From Neolewinella xylanilytica (GTDB lineage Bacteria; Bacteroidota; Bacteroidia; Chitinophagales; Saprospiraceae), in contig NZ_PTJC01000005.1 of assembly GCF_002934605.1 (NCBI RefSeq), positions 744,001 to 808,000 on the forward strand: a DNA stretch of 64,000 nucleotides. Reading direction: 5' to 3'. The notes beneath the pieces were generated by a model. It ran no database searches. It saw only the letters and a program-made list of their open reading frames with translations, and had not been told where the DNA came from. The translations under genes and the position numbers were made by a program. Below, in pieces: positions 50,218-58,530 of this stretch; position 1 is the first letter of the stretch, and each line of letters begins with the position of its first letter.

Positions 50218-52356
50218 CTACTCCCGATACCCCACTTTACCACCCGTTTCCAGCTCGATCATATCGTGGACGATGTTGACCGCTTCGCGGATGTAGACGT
50301 CCTTACCCACGTTTTGCTTGAAGTCGTCGTTGCGGGCGACTTTGCTTTCGTCGGCGAGGATGGGGTCGAGGTCGACGACCAGGTTCTCTACGCCCTGGTT
50401 GACGATCGTGTCGAAGATGCCGTCAAATTGTTCTGCCTCTTCGCGGGCGGTGCGCTGTAGCTCGGCGTAGTCGGTAAGGGCCAGGGGATAAGTATCCCGG
50501 TCGCGCTGCCGCTTGACGCGCTTGGCGTTTTCGGCGATGCGGTCGAAGGTAGGACTGGCGGCTATCCGCACGGCACTACGCTCCATCAGTTCGTCCATGT
50601 GGCGGATGCGGTAAACATCCTGGCTGTACTTGGCGGGCTCGATTTCGGTCCAGGCGAGGGGCGACTCCTGTTCTTTCTCACCGGTTTCCAGTAAGGAGCG
50701 GCTGTTAGGCAGGACGATGTCCGGGGTCACGCCGCGCAGCTGGGTGGATCCGCCATTGATGCGGTAAAACTTCTGCATCGTCAACTTTACGGTACCAAGT
50801 GGCTTGATGTCGTCGAAACCATTAATGGTCTGGTCCATATCGATGAAGCGCTGCACCGTTCCCTTCCCGAAGGTGGAGTTGCTGCCCACGATCACGGCCC
50901 GGTTGTAGTCCTGCAGGGCGGCGGCCAGGATCTCGCTGGCGCTGGCGCTGTATTCGTTGACCAGTACTACCAGCGGCCCGTCGTACTGCACGCGGCGGTC
51001 TTTGTCCTTGAGAATTTCCTTGCTGCTTTCACGGCCGGCAACCTGTACGACCGGGCCTTCGGGAATGAAGAAGCCGGTCATGTCGACCACGTCGCGGAGG
51101 GATCCGCCACCGTTGTTGCGGAGGTCGAGGATGATGCCGTCGACGTTCTGCTCCTTAAGCTTGTCCAGCTCGGCTTCCACGTCCTTAGCGCTGAAGCGGC
51201 CGTCCTCGTTCTGGAAATCGGCGTAGAAGCTCGGCAGGAGGAGGTAGCCCACTTTATCGCCCGAATCGGCGTCGTCGATGATGAGCGACTTGGCGTAGGT
51301 CTCGTCGATGATGATCACGTCCCGCTCAATGGCGATGTTCTGGATCGTGCCGTCGGGCTTTTTGACCTTGAGGTAGACCATGGTACCCTTTTTACCGCGG
51401 ATCTTATCGACTACGTCTTCGAGGATCATCCCCTTGATATCGACGAGGTCACCTTCTTCCTGGCGGACGCCCATAATGATGTCGTCCTCCTGCAGCTCCT
51501 TGCCCTTCCAGGCCGGGCCGCCGACTACGATCGAGGTCACCTTGGTGTATTCGTCGTTGGTTTGCAGCGTGGCACCGATGCCTTCCAGGCGACCGCTGAA
51601 GCGAATGTCGAACGATTCCTTATCCTTGGGCCGGAAGTAGCTGGTGTGAGGGTCGAAAACGGCGGTCATGGCGTTGAAGAACTGCCCCTGCTTGATGCTG
51701 GGCTTCATTTCGCGCATCCGGGCGAACCAGTCTTCGTACCGCTCTAAAATTTTGCCCCGGTACTCGATTTCCAGGGAATCCATGGAAGGGAATTCCGTGC
51801 CGGTCGTATCCAGCTCGATCTCTTCCTGCTTATTCACGATCTGGGCGACCAGGTCGCGCTTGGTGTAGTCGTACCAGTACTGCTTGAGTTCGGTGTCGGT
51901 TGCCGCCCAGTCGGAGTCCTCGTCGCGATCGGTAAATTCGCCGCTGGCGTTCAGGTCAAAGGGTTCGGAGAGGATTTCCTCGTACCAGCCTTCGGTCTTG
52001 TCGAGGGCGGCCATCCAGCGCTCCTGCACCAGATCGTAAAAGGTGAACTCGCCGGCCAGGCTCTGATCGTCGATCTGCGTACGGTACTGGCTGAAGGCAT
52101 CGATATCCTCCTGGGTGAAGAAGAGGCGGGCGCCATCGACGTCATTCAGGTATTGCTTATAGACGCGTTCGGAAAATTCGTCATTGATCGCCACCGGCTG
52201 GTAGTGGTAGTTCTCCAGGTTCGCCAACATTGTACGCATGATGACCGAGGGCGCGTCGCCCGGCGGAGTAGCCAGCTCGTGGACGGGGCGCATAGCGGCG
52301 ATGAGCGCAAAAACCAGTAGTAGGGCGGAAAAAAGCAGGGGTCCTCTCGACTTCAT
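50218..52356 (-). CDS. prc: Carboxy-terminal processing protease (Prc/tail-specific, S41)
   Basis: 712 residues from ATG 52356, chosen for its N-terminal membrane segment (GPLLFSALLLVFALIAAM). Upstream in-frame codons are not protein-like. Order: helical N-terminal domain (~50-230), PDZ domain (~240-330, SRLEGIGATL with ATLQTNDEYTK), S41 domain with VDGIILDLRNNGGGSL, catalytic Ser in NEYSASASEI and Lys in STFGKGTVQ, then the C-terminal DUF3340-type helical domain. It degrades proteins from the C-terminus in the periplasm. Probably monocistronic. Confidence 0.93.
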   Translation of the reverse strand: MKSRGPLLFSALLLVFALIAAMRPVHELATPPGDAPSVIMRTMLANLENYHYQPVAINDEFSERVYKQYLNDVDGARLFFTQEDIDAFSQYRTQIDDQSLAGEFTFYDLVQERWMAALDKTEGWYEEILSEPFDLNASGEFTDRDEDSDWAATDTELKQYWYDYTKRDLVAQIVNKQEEIELDTTGTEFPSMDSLEIEYRGKILERYEDWFARMREMKPSIKQGQFFNAMTAVFDPHTSYFRPKDKESFDIRFSGRLEGIGATLQTNDEYTKVTSIVVGGPAWKGKELQEDDIIMGVRQEEGDLVDIKGMILEDVVDKIRGKKGTMVYLKVKKPDGTIQNIAIERDVIIIDETYAKSLIIDDADSGDKVGYLLLPSFYADFQNEDGRFSAKDVEAELDKLKEQNVDGIILDLRNNGGGSLRDVVDMTGFFIPEGPVVQVAGRESSKEILKDKDRRVQYDGPLVVLVNEYSASASEILAAALQDYNRAVIVGSNSTFGKGTVQRFIDMDQTINGFDDIKPLGTVKLTMQKFYRINGGSTQLRGVTPDIVLPNSRSLLETGEKEQESPLAWTEIEPAKYSQDVYRIRHMDELMERSAVRIAASPTFDRIAENAKRVKRQRDRDTYPLALTDYAELQRTAREEAEQFDGIFDTIVNQGVENLVVDLDPILADESKVARNDDFKQNVGKDVYIREAVNIVHDMIELETGGKVGYRE

Positions 52357-52540
52357 GTTTTTCTTTTTGAAACTCCGAATCAATCTCAAGGATTGTTGGG
52401 TCAGGCGTGGAGTTACGGTATTAATGTTTGGCGGGGCGCAGTAGTTCAGAAAGGGGAGCGGGAGTGAGCTGTTTAACACCACATTAATGCGGGCTTACAT
52501 TCCGGTGACCGAAGCGGCCTCCCCCCAGGTAATCCGGGAT

Positions 52541-52678
52541 TACCCAAGCGGGTAATTTTCGCTTGGGGTACGACGAAGAACCTGTTTGGATTCTCCTTAC
52601 CGGTCTGCCAACGGCCTCCTTCAGCCCCGTTGTCGTTACCCGACGCGGTAGATAACGCTGCTATCCCCCGTGTCGGGT
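52541..52678. other. Two stem-loops in the intergenic region before the GT39 gene
   Basis: CCCAAGCG (52543-52550)/CGCTTGGG (52560-52567), and ACCCGACGCGG (52638-52648)/CCGTGTCGGGT (52668-52678) form stable stems. No U-tract follows on either strand. The interval 52357-52845 has no gene; a copy of the GC-rich motif is at 52781-52798. Confidence 0.5.
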
Positions 52679-52833
52679 GCCTAAACAGGTCGCAAATTGC
52701 CTCATTTTCGACCAGGTTCGGAAAAGCCAAACAAGCTCTAAACGTTCGTCCCGACGATGGTATTTTCCGGCCGTCATGAGACCCGCGCTCCGTCGCCCGA
52801 ATGCCCGTTGCCTTCCGGGCCGTTGGCTTGGTC

Positions 52834-52841
52834 TATCTTCG
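52834..52841 (+). promoter_or_regulatory. -7 box directly before the GT39 start codon
   Basis: TATCTTCG ends four bases before GTG 52846. The arrangement matches that of hisS and of the GT2 gene and would give a leaderless mRNA. Confidence 0.45.
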
Positions 52842-52845
52842 CCCC

Positions 52846-54486
52846 GTGCGAAAGTGGTTGTATATCGTGGCGGCGCTGCTGCTGTTGCCGGCCCTGCTGA
52901 TCAACCTGGGGCGGGTGGTCTTCATCGACGACGAGGGGATCCGGGCGCTGGTCGCCCTGGAGATGCTCTGGACCGGAAACTTCCTGGTACCCACCATGCA
53001 CGGCGATATCTACCTGAATAAGCCGCCGCTGTGGAACTGGATCCTGGCCGCGAGTTTCGCCCTTCACGGCGAAGGCAGCGAGTGGGCCGCCCGCTTGCCT
53101 ACGGTCATCAGCCTGCTAGGCTTCGGGATTACGACCTACCTGTTCAGCCGGCGACACTTCGGAAGCTACCTCGCGGCGGTCCACGCCCTGACGGTGATCA
53201 CCTGCGGGCGGATGCTCTTCTGGGACAGCATGCTCGCCCTCATCGACGTCTGCTTCAGCTGGCTGGTCTACACCCAGATCATGCTCCTCTACTACTTCGG
53301 CCGGCGGGGCCGGTGGTGGGAAGCCTTCGGGTGGACCTACCTGCTCACGGTCGCCACTTTCCTGCTGAAGGGACTGCCGGCCGTCGTCTTTCAGGGACTG
53401 AGCATCTTCGCCATTCTGGGGTGGACCCGGTCGTGGAAGCAGCTCCTGCGCCCGGCCCACCTGCTTACGGGGCTGGGGTGCCTCGGGCTGCTGGCACTGT
53501 ATTATGTACCCTATTCGGAGGCCGTCGACCTGGAGCGGGTGGCCCGCCGGCTGTTCGTGGAGAGCGGCAAACGAACGGCCGTGGCGCGGGGGCTGTGGGA
53601 GACGGTCCGCCACGTATTCGCTTTCCCCTTCGAGATGAGCTACCACTTCCTGCCCTGGACGCTGCTGCTGGTGTACCTGCTGCGGCGCGGTGGGTGGGCG
53701 AGCCTCCGCACCAATGATTTCGCGGCCTTCTGCCTGGTGGCCTTTTTGGTCAACGTTCCCGTATACTGGCTCTCGCCGAATGTCTACCCGCGCTACCTGC
53801 TCATGCTTTTTCCCCTGCTGTTCGCGAGTTTGCTGTGGCTGCACCACCTGCACGTGCTCGACCGGAGCCCGACCTACGTTTACCTGCGGCGGGGGCTGCT
53901 GATGGTGATGACGGTGGTCGCGGTGGCTATTCCGTTCGTTCCGCTGGTACCCCAGACCGCCATCGTGGAGGCCGCTTGGCTGAAGAGTACGGTTTTGGGC
54001 GCGGCCGCAGGTGCAACGATCTTGGCGGGCTGGCGGCGGGAGAAAGATTTCCTCCTCCTCTTTTGCATTTTCCTGTTATTGCTGCGCGTCGGGTTTAATC
54101 TGTTCGTCCTGCCCCCCCGCGCAGCGGAAGACGAACGTGGCATCGCCGTTCGGCAATCCGCCGAACGGGTAGTGCGTACGGCCGGGGATAGCGCGCTTGG
54201 TATCTACCGCTTCAGCCTGATCGAACCCGCCAGCGGATGGTACCTGACCCGGGCGCGGGGGGCGGTGGTGCCCCGGGTGTACGCTGATTACGCCCCGGAA
54301 ATGCTGTACATCGGCAGCCCGTTCCAGTATCCCGGCTTACGGATCGAGGCCGTAGACTCCCTTTACCTCCGGCATTTACGCGCCCGCTACCCGGTGGGGC
54401 GGTTGCTGGAGGCGGCGGACTTGCCCGCCGACGAAACGGAGGAACTGCGGGACGGCATGGGGACGGGTATGCCCGTGGGCGACTAG
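52846..54486 (+). CDS. Glycosyltransferase family 39-type membrane protein (ArnT-like)
   Basis: 546 residues from GTG 52846, chosen because a TATCTTCG -7 box sits five bases upstream and the N-terminal helix starts there; ATG 52801 would add 15 residues. About a dozen membrane helices. The first loop has DDEGIRALVALEMLWTGNFL, MHGDIYLNKPPLWNWILA and ARLPTVISLLGFGITTYLF, typical for PMT/ArnT glycosyltransferases that use polyprenyl-phosphate sugars; the Asp of IDDEG is the likely catalytic base. A periplasmic C-terminal domain follows. Operon with the GT2 gene 18 bp downstream, which probably makes the lipid-linked sugar. Confidence 0.88.
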   Translation: MRKWLYIVAALLLLPALLINLGRVVFIDDEGIRALVALEMLWTGNFLVPTMHGDIYLNKPPLWNWILAASFALHGEGSEWAARLPTVISLLGFGITTYLFSRRHFGSYLAAVHALTVITCGRMLFWDSMLALIDVCFSWLVYTQIMLLYYFGRRGRWWEAFGWTYLLTVATFLLKGLPAVVFQGLSIFAILGWTRSWKQLLRPAHLLTGLGCLGLLALYYVPYSEAVDLERVARRLFVESGKRTAVARGLWETVRHVFAFPFEMSYHFLPWTLLLVYLLRRGGWASLRTNDFAAFCLVAFLVNVPVYWLSPNVYPRYLLMLFPLLFASLLWLHHLHVLDRSPTYVYLRRGLLMVMTVVAVAIPFVPLVPQTAIVEAAWLKSTVLGAAAGATILAGWRREKDFLLLFCIFLLLLRVGFNLFVLPPRAAEDERGIAVRQSAERVVRTAGDSALGIYRFSLIEPASGWYLTRARGAVVPRVYADYAPEMLYIGSPFQYPGLRIEAVDSLYLRHLRARYPVGRLLEAADLPADETEELRDGMGTGMPVGD

Positions 54487-54492
54487 CCGGCG

Positions 54493-54500
54493 TATATTCG
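54493..54500 (+). promoter_or_regulatory. -7 box before the GT2 start codon
   Basis: TATATTCG ends four bases before GTG 54505, inside the 18-bp gap of the GT39-GT2 operon. It could be an internal leaderless promoter. Confidence 0.4.
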
Positions 54501-54504
54501 CGGC

Positions 54505-55494
54505 GTGGAACTATCGATCGTCGTAACCATCCTCAATGAAGTGGACAACATCCGTCCGCTCATCGACCGCATCCACGCGGCGGTTGCCGGGATCGATTAT
54601 GAGATCGTCTACGTCGATGACGGCAGCACCGACGGATCGGTCGCCCTGCTGAAATCCTTCGACGACCCCCGGCTCGTCGTCGTGGAGCTGCGGAAGAACT
54701 ACGGACAGAGCCTCGCCCTCATGGCCGGTATCGACGTGGCCCGCGGCACCTACATCGCCACCATGGACGGCGACCTGCAGAACGACCCGGCCGACATACC
54801 CTCCATGCTCAGGATGGTGCGCGACGAAGACTGGGACCTGGTAGTCGGCGAACGGGTGAACCGACAGGACGGAGCCCTGCTGCGGAAGATCCCGAGTGGC
54901 ATCGCTAACTGGATCATCCGCAATCTGAGCGGGGTGCATTTGCGGGATTACGGCTGCGCCCTGAAGGTCTTTCGCGCCGAAATTGCCCGTGACCTGGGAA
55001 TTTACGGGGAGCTGCACCGATTTATTTCGGTGCTGGCAAGCCTGGAAGGCGCGCGCATCACCCAGGTGCCGGTGCGCCATCACGCCCGCCGGCACGGGCA
55101 GAGCAAGTACGGCCTCGGACGCACCTTCCGCGTGGTGAGCGATCTGATTTTGATGCTCTTCCTGAAGAAGTACCTGCAGCGGCCGATGCACCTTTTCGGA
55201 CAGGTGGGGCTGGGCATATTCGCCGCCGGTGCCCTGATCAACCTCTATCTGCTGGCGCTCAAGCTGGCCGGTCAGGACATCTGGGGGAAGCCGCTGCTGA
55301 TCCTGGGTGCCCTGCTCGTACTTACTGGCGTACAGTTGGTTACGGTCGGGATCATCGTGGAGGTACTGATGCGGACTTACTACGAAAGCCAGCAGAAGCG
55401 GCCGTATAAGGTGCGGGAAATCAAACGGGCGGGGGAGACGGTGGAGGTGCTGCCGCTCGGCCTGCCCCGGGCGGAAAAACTGCGTGAACGGTGA
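54505..55494 (+). CDS. Glycosyltransferase family 2 (DPM/GtrB-like)
   Basis: 329 residues, start GTG. GT-A domain 1-~215: LSIVVTILNEVDNIRPLI, VYVDDGSTDGSVALL, TMDGDLQNDPADIPSML with the metal-binding DGD, and VRHHARRHGQSKYGLGRT with the QSKY signature of polyprenyl-phosphate mannose/glucose synthases. Two C-terminal membrane helices (~230-255 and ~265-290). It transfers a sugar from a nucleotide to undecaprenyl phosphate at the inner membrane; the neighbouring ArnT-like enzyme would then use it. Only the pathway logic is inferred. Confidence 0.93.
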   Translation: MELSIVVTILNEVDNIRPLIDRIHAAVAGIDYEIVYVDDGSTDGSVALLKSFDDPRLVVVELRKNYGQSLALMAGIDVARGTYIATMDGDLQNDPADIPSMLRMVRDEDWDLVVGERVNRQDGALLRKIPSGIANWIIRNLSGVHLRDYGCALKVFRAEIARDLGIYGELHRFISVLASLEGARITQVPVRHHARRHGQSKYGLGRTFRVVSDLILMLFLKKYLQRPMHLFGQVGLGIFAAGALINLYLLALKLAGQDIWGKPLLILGALLVLTGVQLVTVGIIVEVLMRTYYESQQKRPYKVREIKRAGETVEVLPLGLPRAEKLRER

Positions 55495-55502
55495 GCCCCC
55501 GA

Positions 55503-55670
55503 TTACATCCGCTGGCCGAAGAGGTCGCGGTTGCCGCCGGGGTTCTTCTTCTGAACCTTGGTGGTATTCATGAGGGCGGCACAGCCGGATTTGCGGCTAC
55601 AGCCCGTCATAAAGAGGATCGAGAACCCTAGTAAAATAAGGAAAACAGGATAAACACTGAGCTTTTTCAT
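55503..55670 (-). CDS. Small lipoprotein of 55 residues
   Basis: ATG 55670 to TAA 55503. Lipoprotein signal peptide (PVFLILLGFSILFMTGC, Cys24) followed by SRKSGCAALMNTTKVQKKNP and GGNRDLFGQRM. A second Cys at 29. The stop is 8 bp from the convergent GT2 stop. Coding is supported by the clean lipobox and by an isolated position with a spacer upstream. Function unknown. Confidence 0.65.
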   Translation of the reverse strand: MKKLSVYPVFLILLGFSILFMTGCSRKSGCAALMNTTKVQKKNPGGNRDLFGQRM

Positions 55671-55795
55671 ACGTTTGTACGGCTAAACTAGGGAGGTTAA
55701 AGGACCAAGCCTTGTGCCTGACTTCGACTACCTAACGAAACCTGATTCATACGGCAATTTCTTTGCCACTTTTTAACAATCCAAATTTCTGTATA

Positions 55796-56068
55796 ATGAA
55801 CAAAGGAGAACTTGTATCGTCCATCGCCGAGAAGTCGGGCCTGACGAAAGACCAAGCCGAAAGCGCACTGAGCGCCACCCTCGCTAGTATCGAAGACGCA
55901 CTCAAGAGTGACGATAGCGTTAGCTTGGTAGGATTCGGTACTTTCTCGGTTAACAACCGCCCCGCCCGGGAAGGACGTAACCCCCGCACCAACGAGACCA
56001 TCCAGATCGCGGCCAAGAACGTAGTGAAGTTCAAGCCCGGTAAGAAACTCAGCGAGTCCGTAAACTAA
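55796..56068 (+). CDS. hup: HU/IHF-family DNA-binding protein
   Basis: 90 residues from ATG 55796, the normal HU length. NKGELVSSIAEKSGLTKDQA start, VSLVGFGTFSVNNRPAREGR with the beta-arm beginning, and NPRTNETIQIAAKNVVKFKP with the Pro of the DNA-intercalating arm replaced by the surrounding IQIAA. KPGKKLSESVN end. It bends DNA and organises the nucleoid. Monocistronic with its own terminator. Confidence 0.95.
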   Translation: MNKGELVSSIAEKSGLTKDQAESALSATLASIEDALKSDDSVSLVGFGTFSVNNRPAREGRNPRTNETIQIAAKNVVKFKPGKKLSESVN

Positions 56069-56102
56069 GCCACCCGGTTTAGTCTTAGGACCCTGAATCG
56101 CA

Positions 56103-56140
56103 GCGACCCGACCGGCTCACGCCGGCCGGGTCGCTTTCGT
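56103..56140 (+). terminator. Terminator of the HU gene
   Basis: GCGACCCGACCGGC pairs with GCCGGCCGGGTCGC (with one bulge), followed by TTTCGTT, 34 bp after the HU stop. Confidence 0.85.
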
Positions 56141-56153
56141 TAACCCCTTTCCT

Positions 56154-56843
56154 ATGGCTACTTATCTCATCGTCGGCGGCAGCTCCGGCATCGGTCGCGC
56201 CCTCGTCGACCAACTTCTTCAGGCAAACCACACCGTCCACGTCTGGGCCCGGCAAGCTCGCGATCTGCCCCCCGCGGTTCACTTTACGGCAGTGGACGTC
56301 ACGGCCGAGGGGGCCGATATGGGTACGGGACTGCCGGACACACTGGACGGTCTGGTGTACTGCCCGGGAAATATCGACCTGAAATCCTTTCGTAGCCTCA
56401 AACCCGACGCTTTCCGGCAGTCTTTCGAGCTGAACGTAGTGGGCGCCGTGCGTTGCCTCCAGGCCGCCGAACGGGCGCTTAAACGGAGTGACCGAGCTTC
56501 GGTGGTCCTTTTCTCTACGGTAGCCGTGCAGCGCGGCATGCCCTTCCACGCCGCGGTCGCCGCCGCCAAGGGTGCCGTGGAAGGCCTTACCCGTAGCCTG
56601 GCCGCGGAATACGCCCCCTCCATCCGGGTCAACGCCATCGCTCCTTCCCTCACCGATACGCCGCTCGCCGGAAAACTGCTCGCTTCCGACGACAAACGGG
56701 AAGCCAGTGCCAAGCGCCATCCTCTGAACCGGGTGGGCGACCCCGCCGATATTGCAGCCATGGCGGTATTCCTACTGGGCAACCAGGGGCGTTTCGTCAC
56801 CGGCCAGGTGATCGGCATGGACGGTGGTCTCGGCGCCATTTAG
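56154..56843 (+). CDS. SDR-family protein lacking the catalytic Tyr
   Basis: 229 residues. Rossmann start YLIVGGSSGIGRALVDQL, CPGNID in the place of NNAG, a LFSTVAVQRG segment with the Ser position as Ser-Thr, and then FHAAVAAAKGAVEGLTRSLAAEY: in the YxxxK motif the Lys remains but the Tyr is Val. The C-terminus TGQVIGMDGGLGAI is the classical SDR end. The fold and cofactor binding are probably kept, but normal SDR catalysis is doubtful. Related Tyr-less SDRs with a MPFHA-AAAKGAVEG motif are known. Located between HU and a convergent glycosylase gene. Confidence 0.85.
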   Translation: MATYLIVGGSSGIGRALVDQLLQANHTVHVWARQARDLPPAVHFTAVDVTAEGADMGTGLPDTLDGLVYCPGNIDLKSFRSLKPDAFRQSFELNVVGAVRCLQAAERALKRSDRASVVLFSTVAVQRGMPFHAAVAAAKGAVEGLTRSLAAEYAPSIRVNAIAPSLTDTPLAGKLLASDDKREASAKRHPLNRVGDPADIAAMAVFLLGNQGRFVTGQVIGMDGGLGAI

Positions 56844-56849
56844 ATTTGC

Positions 56850-57446
56850 CTAAAGCAAGTCCGCAACCAGCTGCTGCAGATGCGGTATGTTGACCTCCTC
56901 GAACCAGGGGTTACGGCGCAGGTAGATACCGTTGCGCGGACTGGGGTGGGGTATTGGAAAGTACGCCGGTAGGTAATCGGCGTAGTTCCGGACGGTTTCC
57001 GTGAGGTTTTTTCCCCGCCGGGCTCCGAGGTAGTGGGCCTGAGCGTAGGCGCCGATTAGAATTTGCAGCTCCAGTCGCGGCATTAGGGAGTGCAGGGGTT
57101 CCTGCCAAAGCGGCGCGCACTCCGGCCGTGGCGGGAGATCGCCGCCTTTTCCCTTCCCCGGGTAACAGAAGCCGATCGGCAGCACGGCGAAGGTGGTAGC
57201 GTGATAAAACTGTTCTTCCGTCACGCCGAGCCACTCCCGTAATCGACGGCCGCCGGGGTCGTCCCAGGCCACGCTCGATTGGTGGGCCAGCCGTCCGGGT
57301 GCCTGGCTGATAAGGGCTACGCGGCATTCCGGGTGAATGCGGAAGATGGGATTAGGGCCGAGGGGGAGATGGTCCGCGCAGACGGTGCAGGCCCGGGCCC
57401 GGGCCAAGAGGGGGTGGTCGTAACCAGGGTGGAACCGTTTTGCCAC
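56850..57446 (-). CDS. Uracil-DNA glycosylase superfamily protein
   Basis: 198 residues. N-terminal RARACTVCADHLP, motif A ALISQAPGRLAHQSSVAWDD, and motif B FPIPHPSPRNGIYLRRNPWF with the catalytic HPSPRN. PIGFCYPGKGKGGDLPPRPEC is typical of a family-4/5-like clade. It probably removes uracil or a related base from DNA. Two Cys near residues 20-23 could bind a metal, but the four-Cys iron-sulfur set is not complete. Cotranscription with the next gene (6 bp spacing, DUF3078) is possible. Confidence 0.85.
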   Translation of the reverse strand: MAKRFHPGYDHPLLARARACTVCADHLPLGPNPIFRIHPECRVALISQAPGRLAHQSSVAWDDPGGRRLREWLGVTEEQFYHATTFAVLPIGFCYPGKGKGGDLPPRPECAPLWQEPLHSLMPRLELQILIGAYAQAHYLGARRGKNLTETVRNYADYLPAYFPIPHPSPRNGIYLRRNPWFEEVNIPHLQQLVADLL

Positions 57447-57451
57447 CGGCC

Positions 57452-58465
57452 TCAGAAGGTTCGGGCGTACGTGATGAGCAGCTGTTCGGTGAGGCTGACC
57501 CGTTTGCCGAGGCCGGCCGTTCCATTGGGGGCGTCGTAGTCGGTGATCTGTACGCGGATGTCGTCGTCGTAGAAGACGTTGACGAAGAGGGAAAACAGGA
57601 GGTTCTCGGTGATGGCGAAGGCCAAGCCGTTCTGCCAGTCGACGTCTACGTTCTGGGGGTTCCGCAGGTAGTTGGTGTACAGGCCGAGGCTGGAACTGAG
57701 GGTGACGCGGTCGTCGGTGAGGAAGCTGGCCTCGAACTTCAACTGGGCCAGGGCACCGATCTGGGCGTCGATTTTCTCGTACTCGGGGTAGATGCCCCGG
57801 CTATCGGGCGTACCGCTGACCTGGTTGCCGTGCACGCCCCGGGCGGCAATGCTGTCGCTGGCTACGATAATGAACTTGGAACTGACGGGGGAAAAGAAAA
57901 GGGAGATGGCCGGGGTCGGCTGGTAATCCAGACCGATGGAGAAGGTGGTGGTGGCGGGCGCGAAGAACTTGGAGAGGGGGCTGCGGCCGGTATCCAGCCA
58001 GTCGGAAACGAAATTGCCGGAGTAGAGGTCGGGAAACTGGTACGTCGGCACCAACTGGCTGAGGAAGGTGAAATTCGCCGAGTAGTACAAGTTGCCGTCC
58101 TCGCGGATCTGGTAGCCGTACTTACTTCCGAACCGGAGCTCGTCGATCGTTTTCTGGAAGGGGATTTTATCGGCGGATCCCTGGGCGATGACGCCGGATC
58201 CGAGGCGCTGTAGTCCGAATTGCCAGAGCAGGGTATTGTCCCAAGTACGCCGGTCCATCTTGTACTTGGCGAAGGCGTTGACGGCGGACCCGAAGCCGAG
58301 GCGGTTCTGTCCGGCACCCTGTTTGGGGTTGATTTGCAGCAATTGGGTCAGGTCGAGCCCGATTCCCGCGCCCCGGCGCCAACCTTCCGGAATTTCTTCC
58401 GCCTCCTGCGCGAGGAGGTGAAGGGAGCAAAAAATGAAAAAAGGAATGAGTAGCGAGAGCTTCAT
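57452..58465 (-). CDS. DUF3078 outer-membrane-type protein
   Basis: 337 residues, signal peptide (LIPFFIFCSLHLLAQ). The DUF3078 pattern is clear: GWRRGAGIGLDLTQLLQINP, NRLGFGSAVNAFAKYKMDRRTWDNTLLWQFGLQR, IDELRFGSKYGYQI and the end SLTEQLLITYARTF. Probably a beta-barrel or a periplasm-facing outer-membrane protein of unknown role, frequent in Bacteroidota. Its stop is 5 bp from the UDG gene start. Confidence 0.88.
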   Translation of the reverse strand: MKLSLLIPFFIFCSLHLLAQEAEEIPEGWRRGAGIGLDLTQLLQINPKQGAGQNRLGFGSAVNAFAKYKMDRRTWDNTLLWQFGLQRLGSGVIAQGSADKIPFQKTIDELRFGSKYGYQIREDGNLYYSANFTFLSQLVPTYQFPDLYSGNFVSDWLDTGRSPLSKFFAPATTTFSIGLDYQPTPAISLFFSPVSSKFIIVASDSIAARGVHGNQVSGTPDSRGIYPEYEKIDAQIGALAQLKFEASFLTDDRVTLSSSLGLYTNYLRNPQNVDVDWQNGLAFAITENLLFSLFVNVFYDDDIRVQITDYDAPNGTAGLGKRVSLTEQLLITYARTF

Positions 58466-58530
58466 ACCGCGATCTTGGGTATTCTAATGAGGGGGGCAAA
58501 GATGGGACGGGCGGGCCGACAAAAAGTAAC

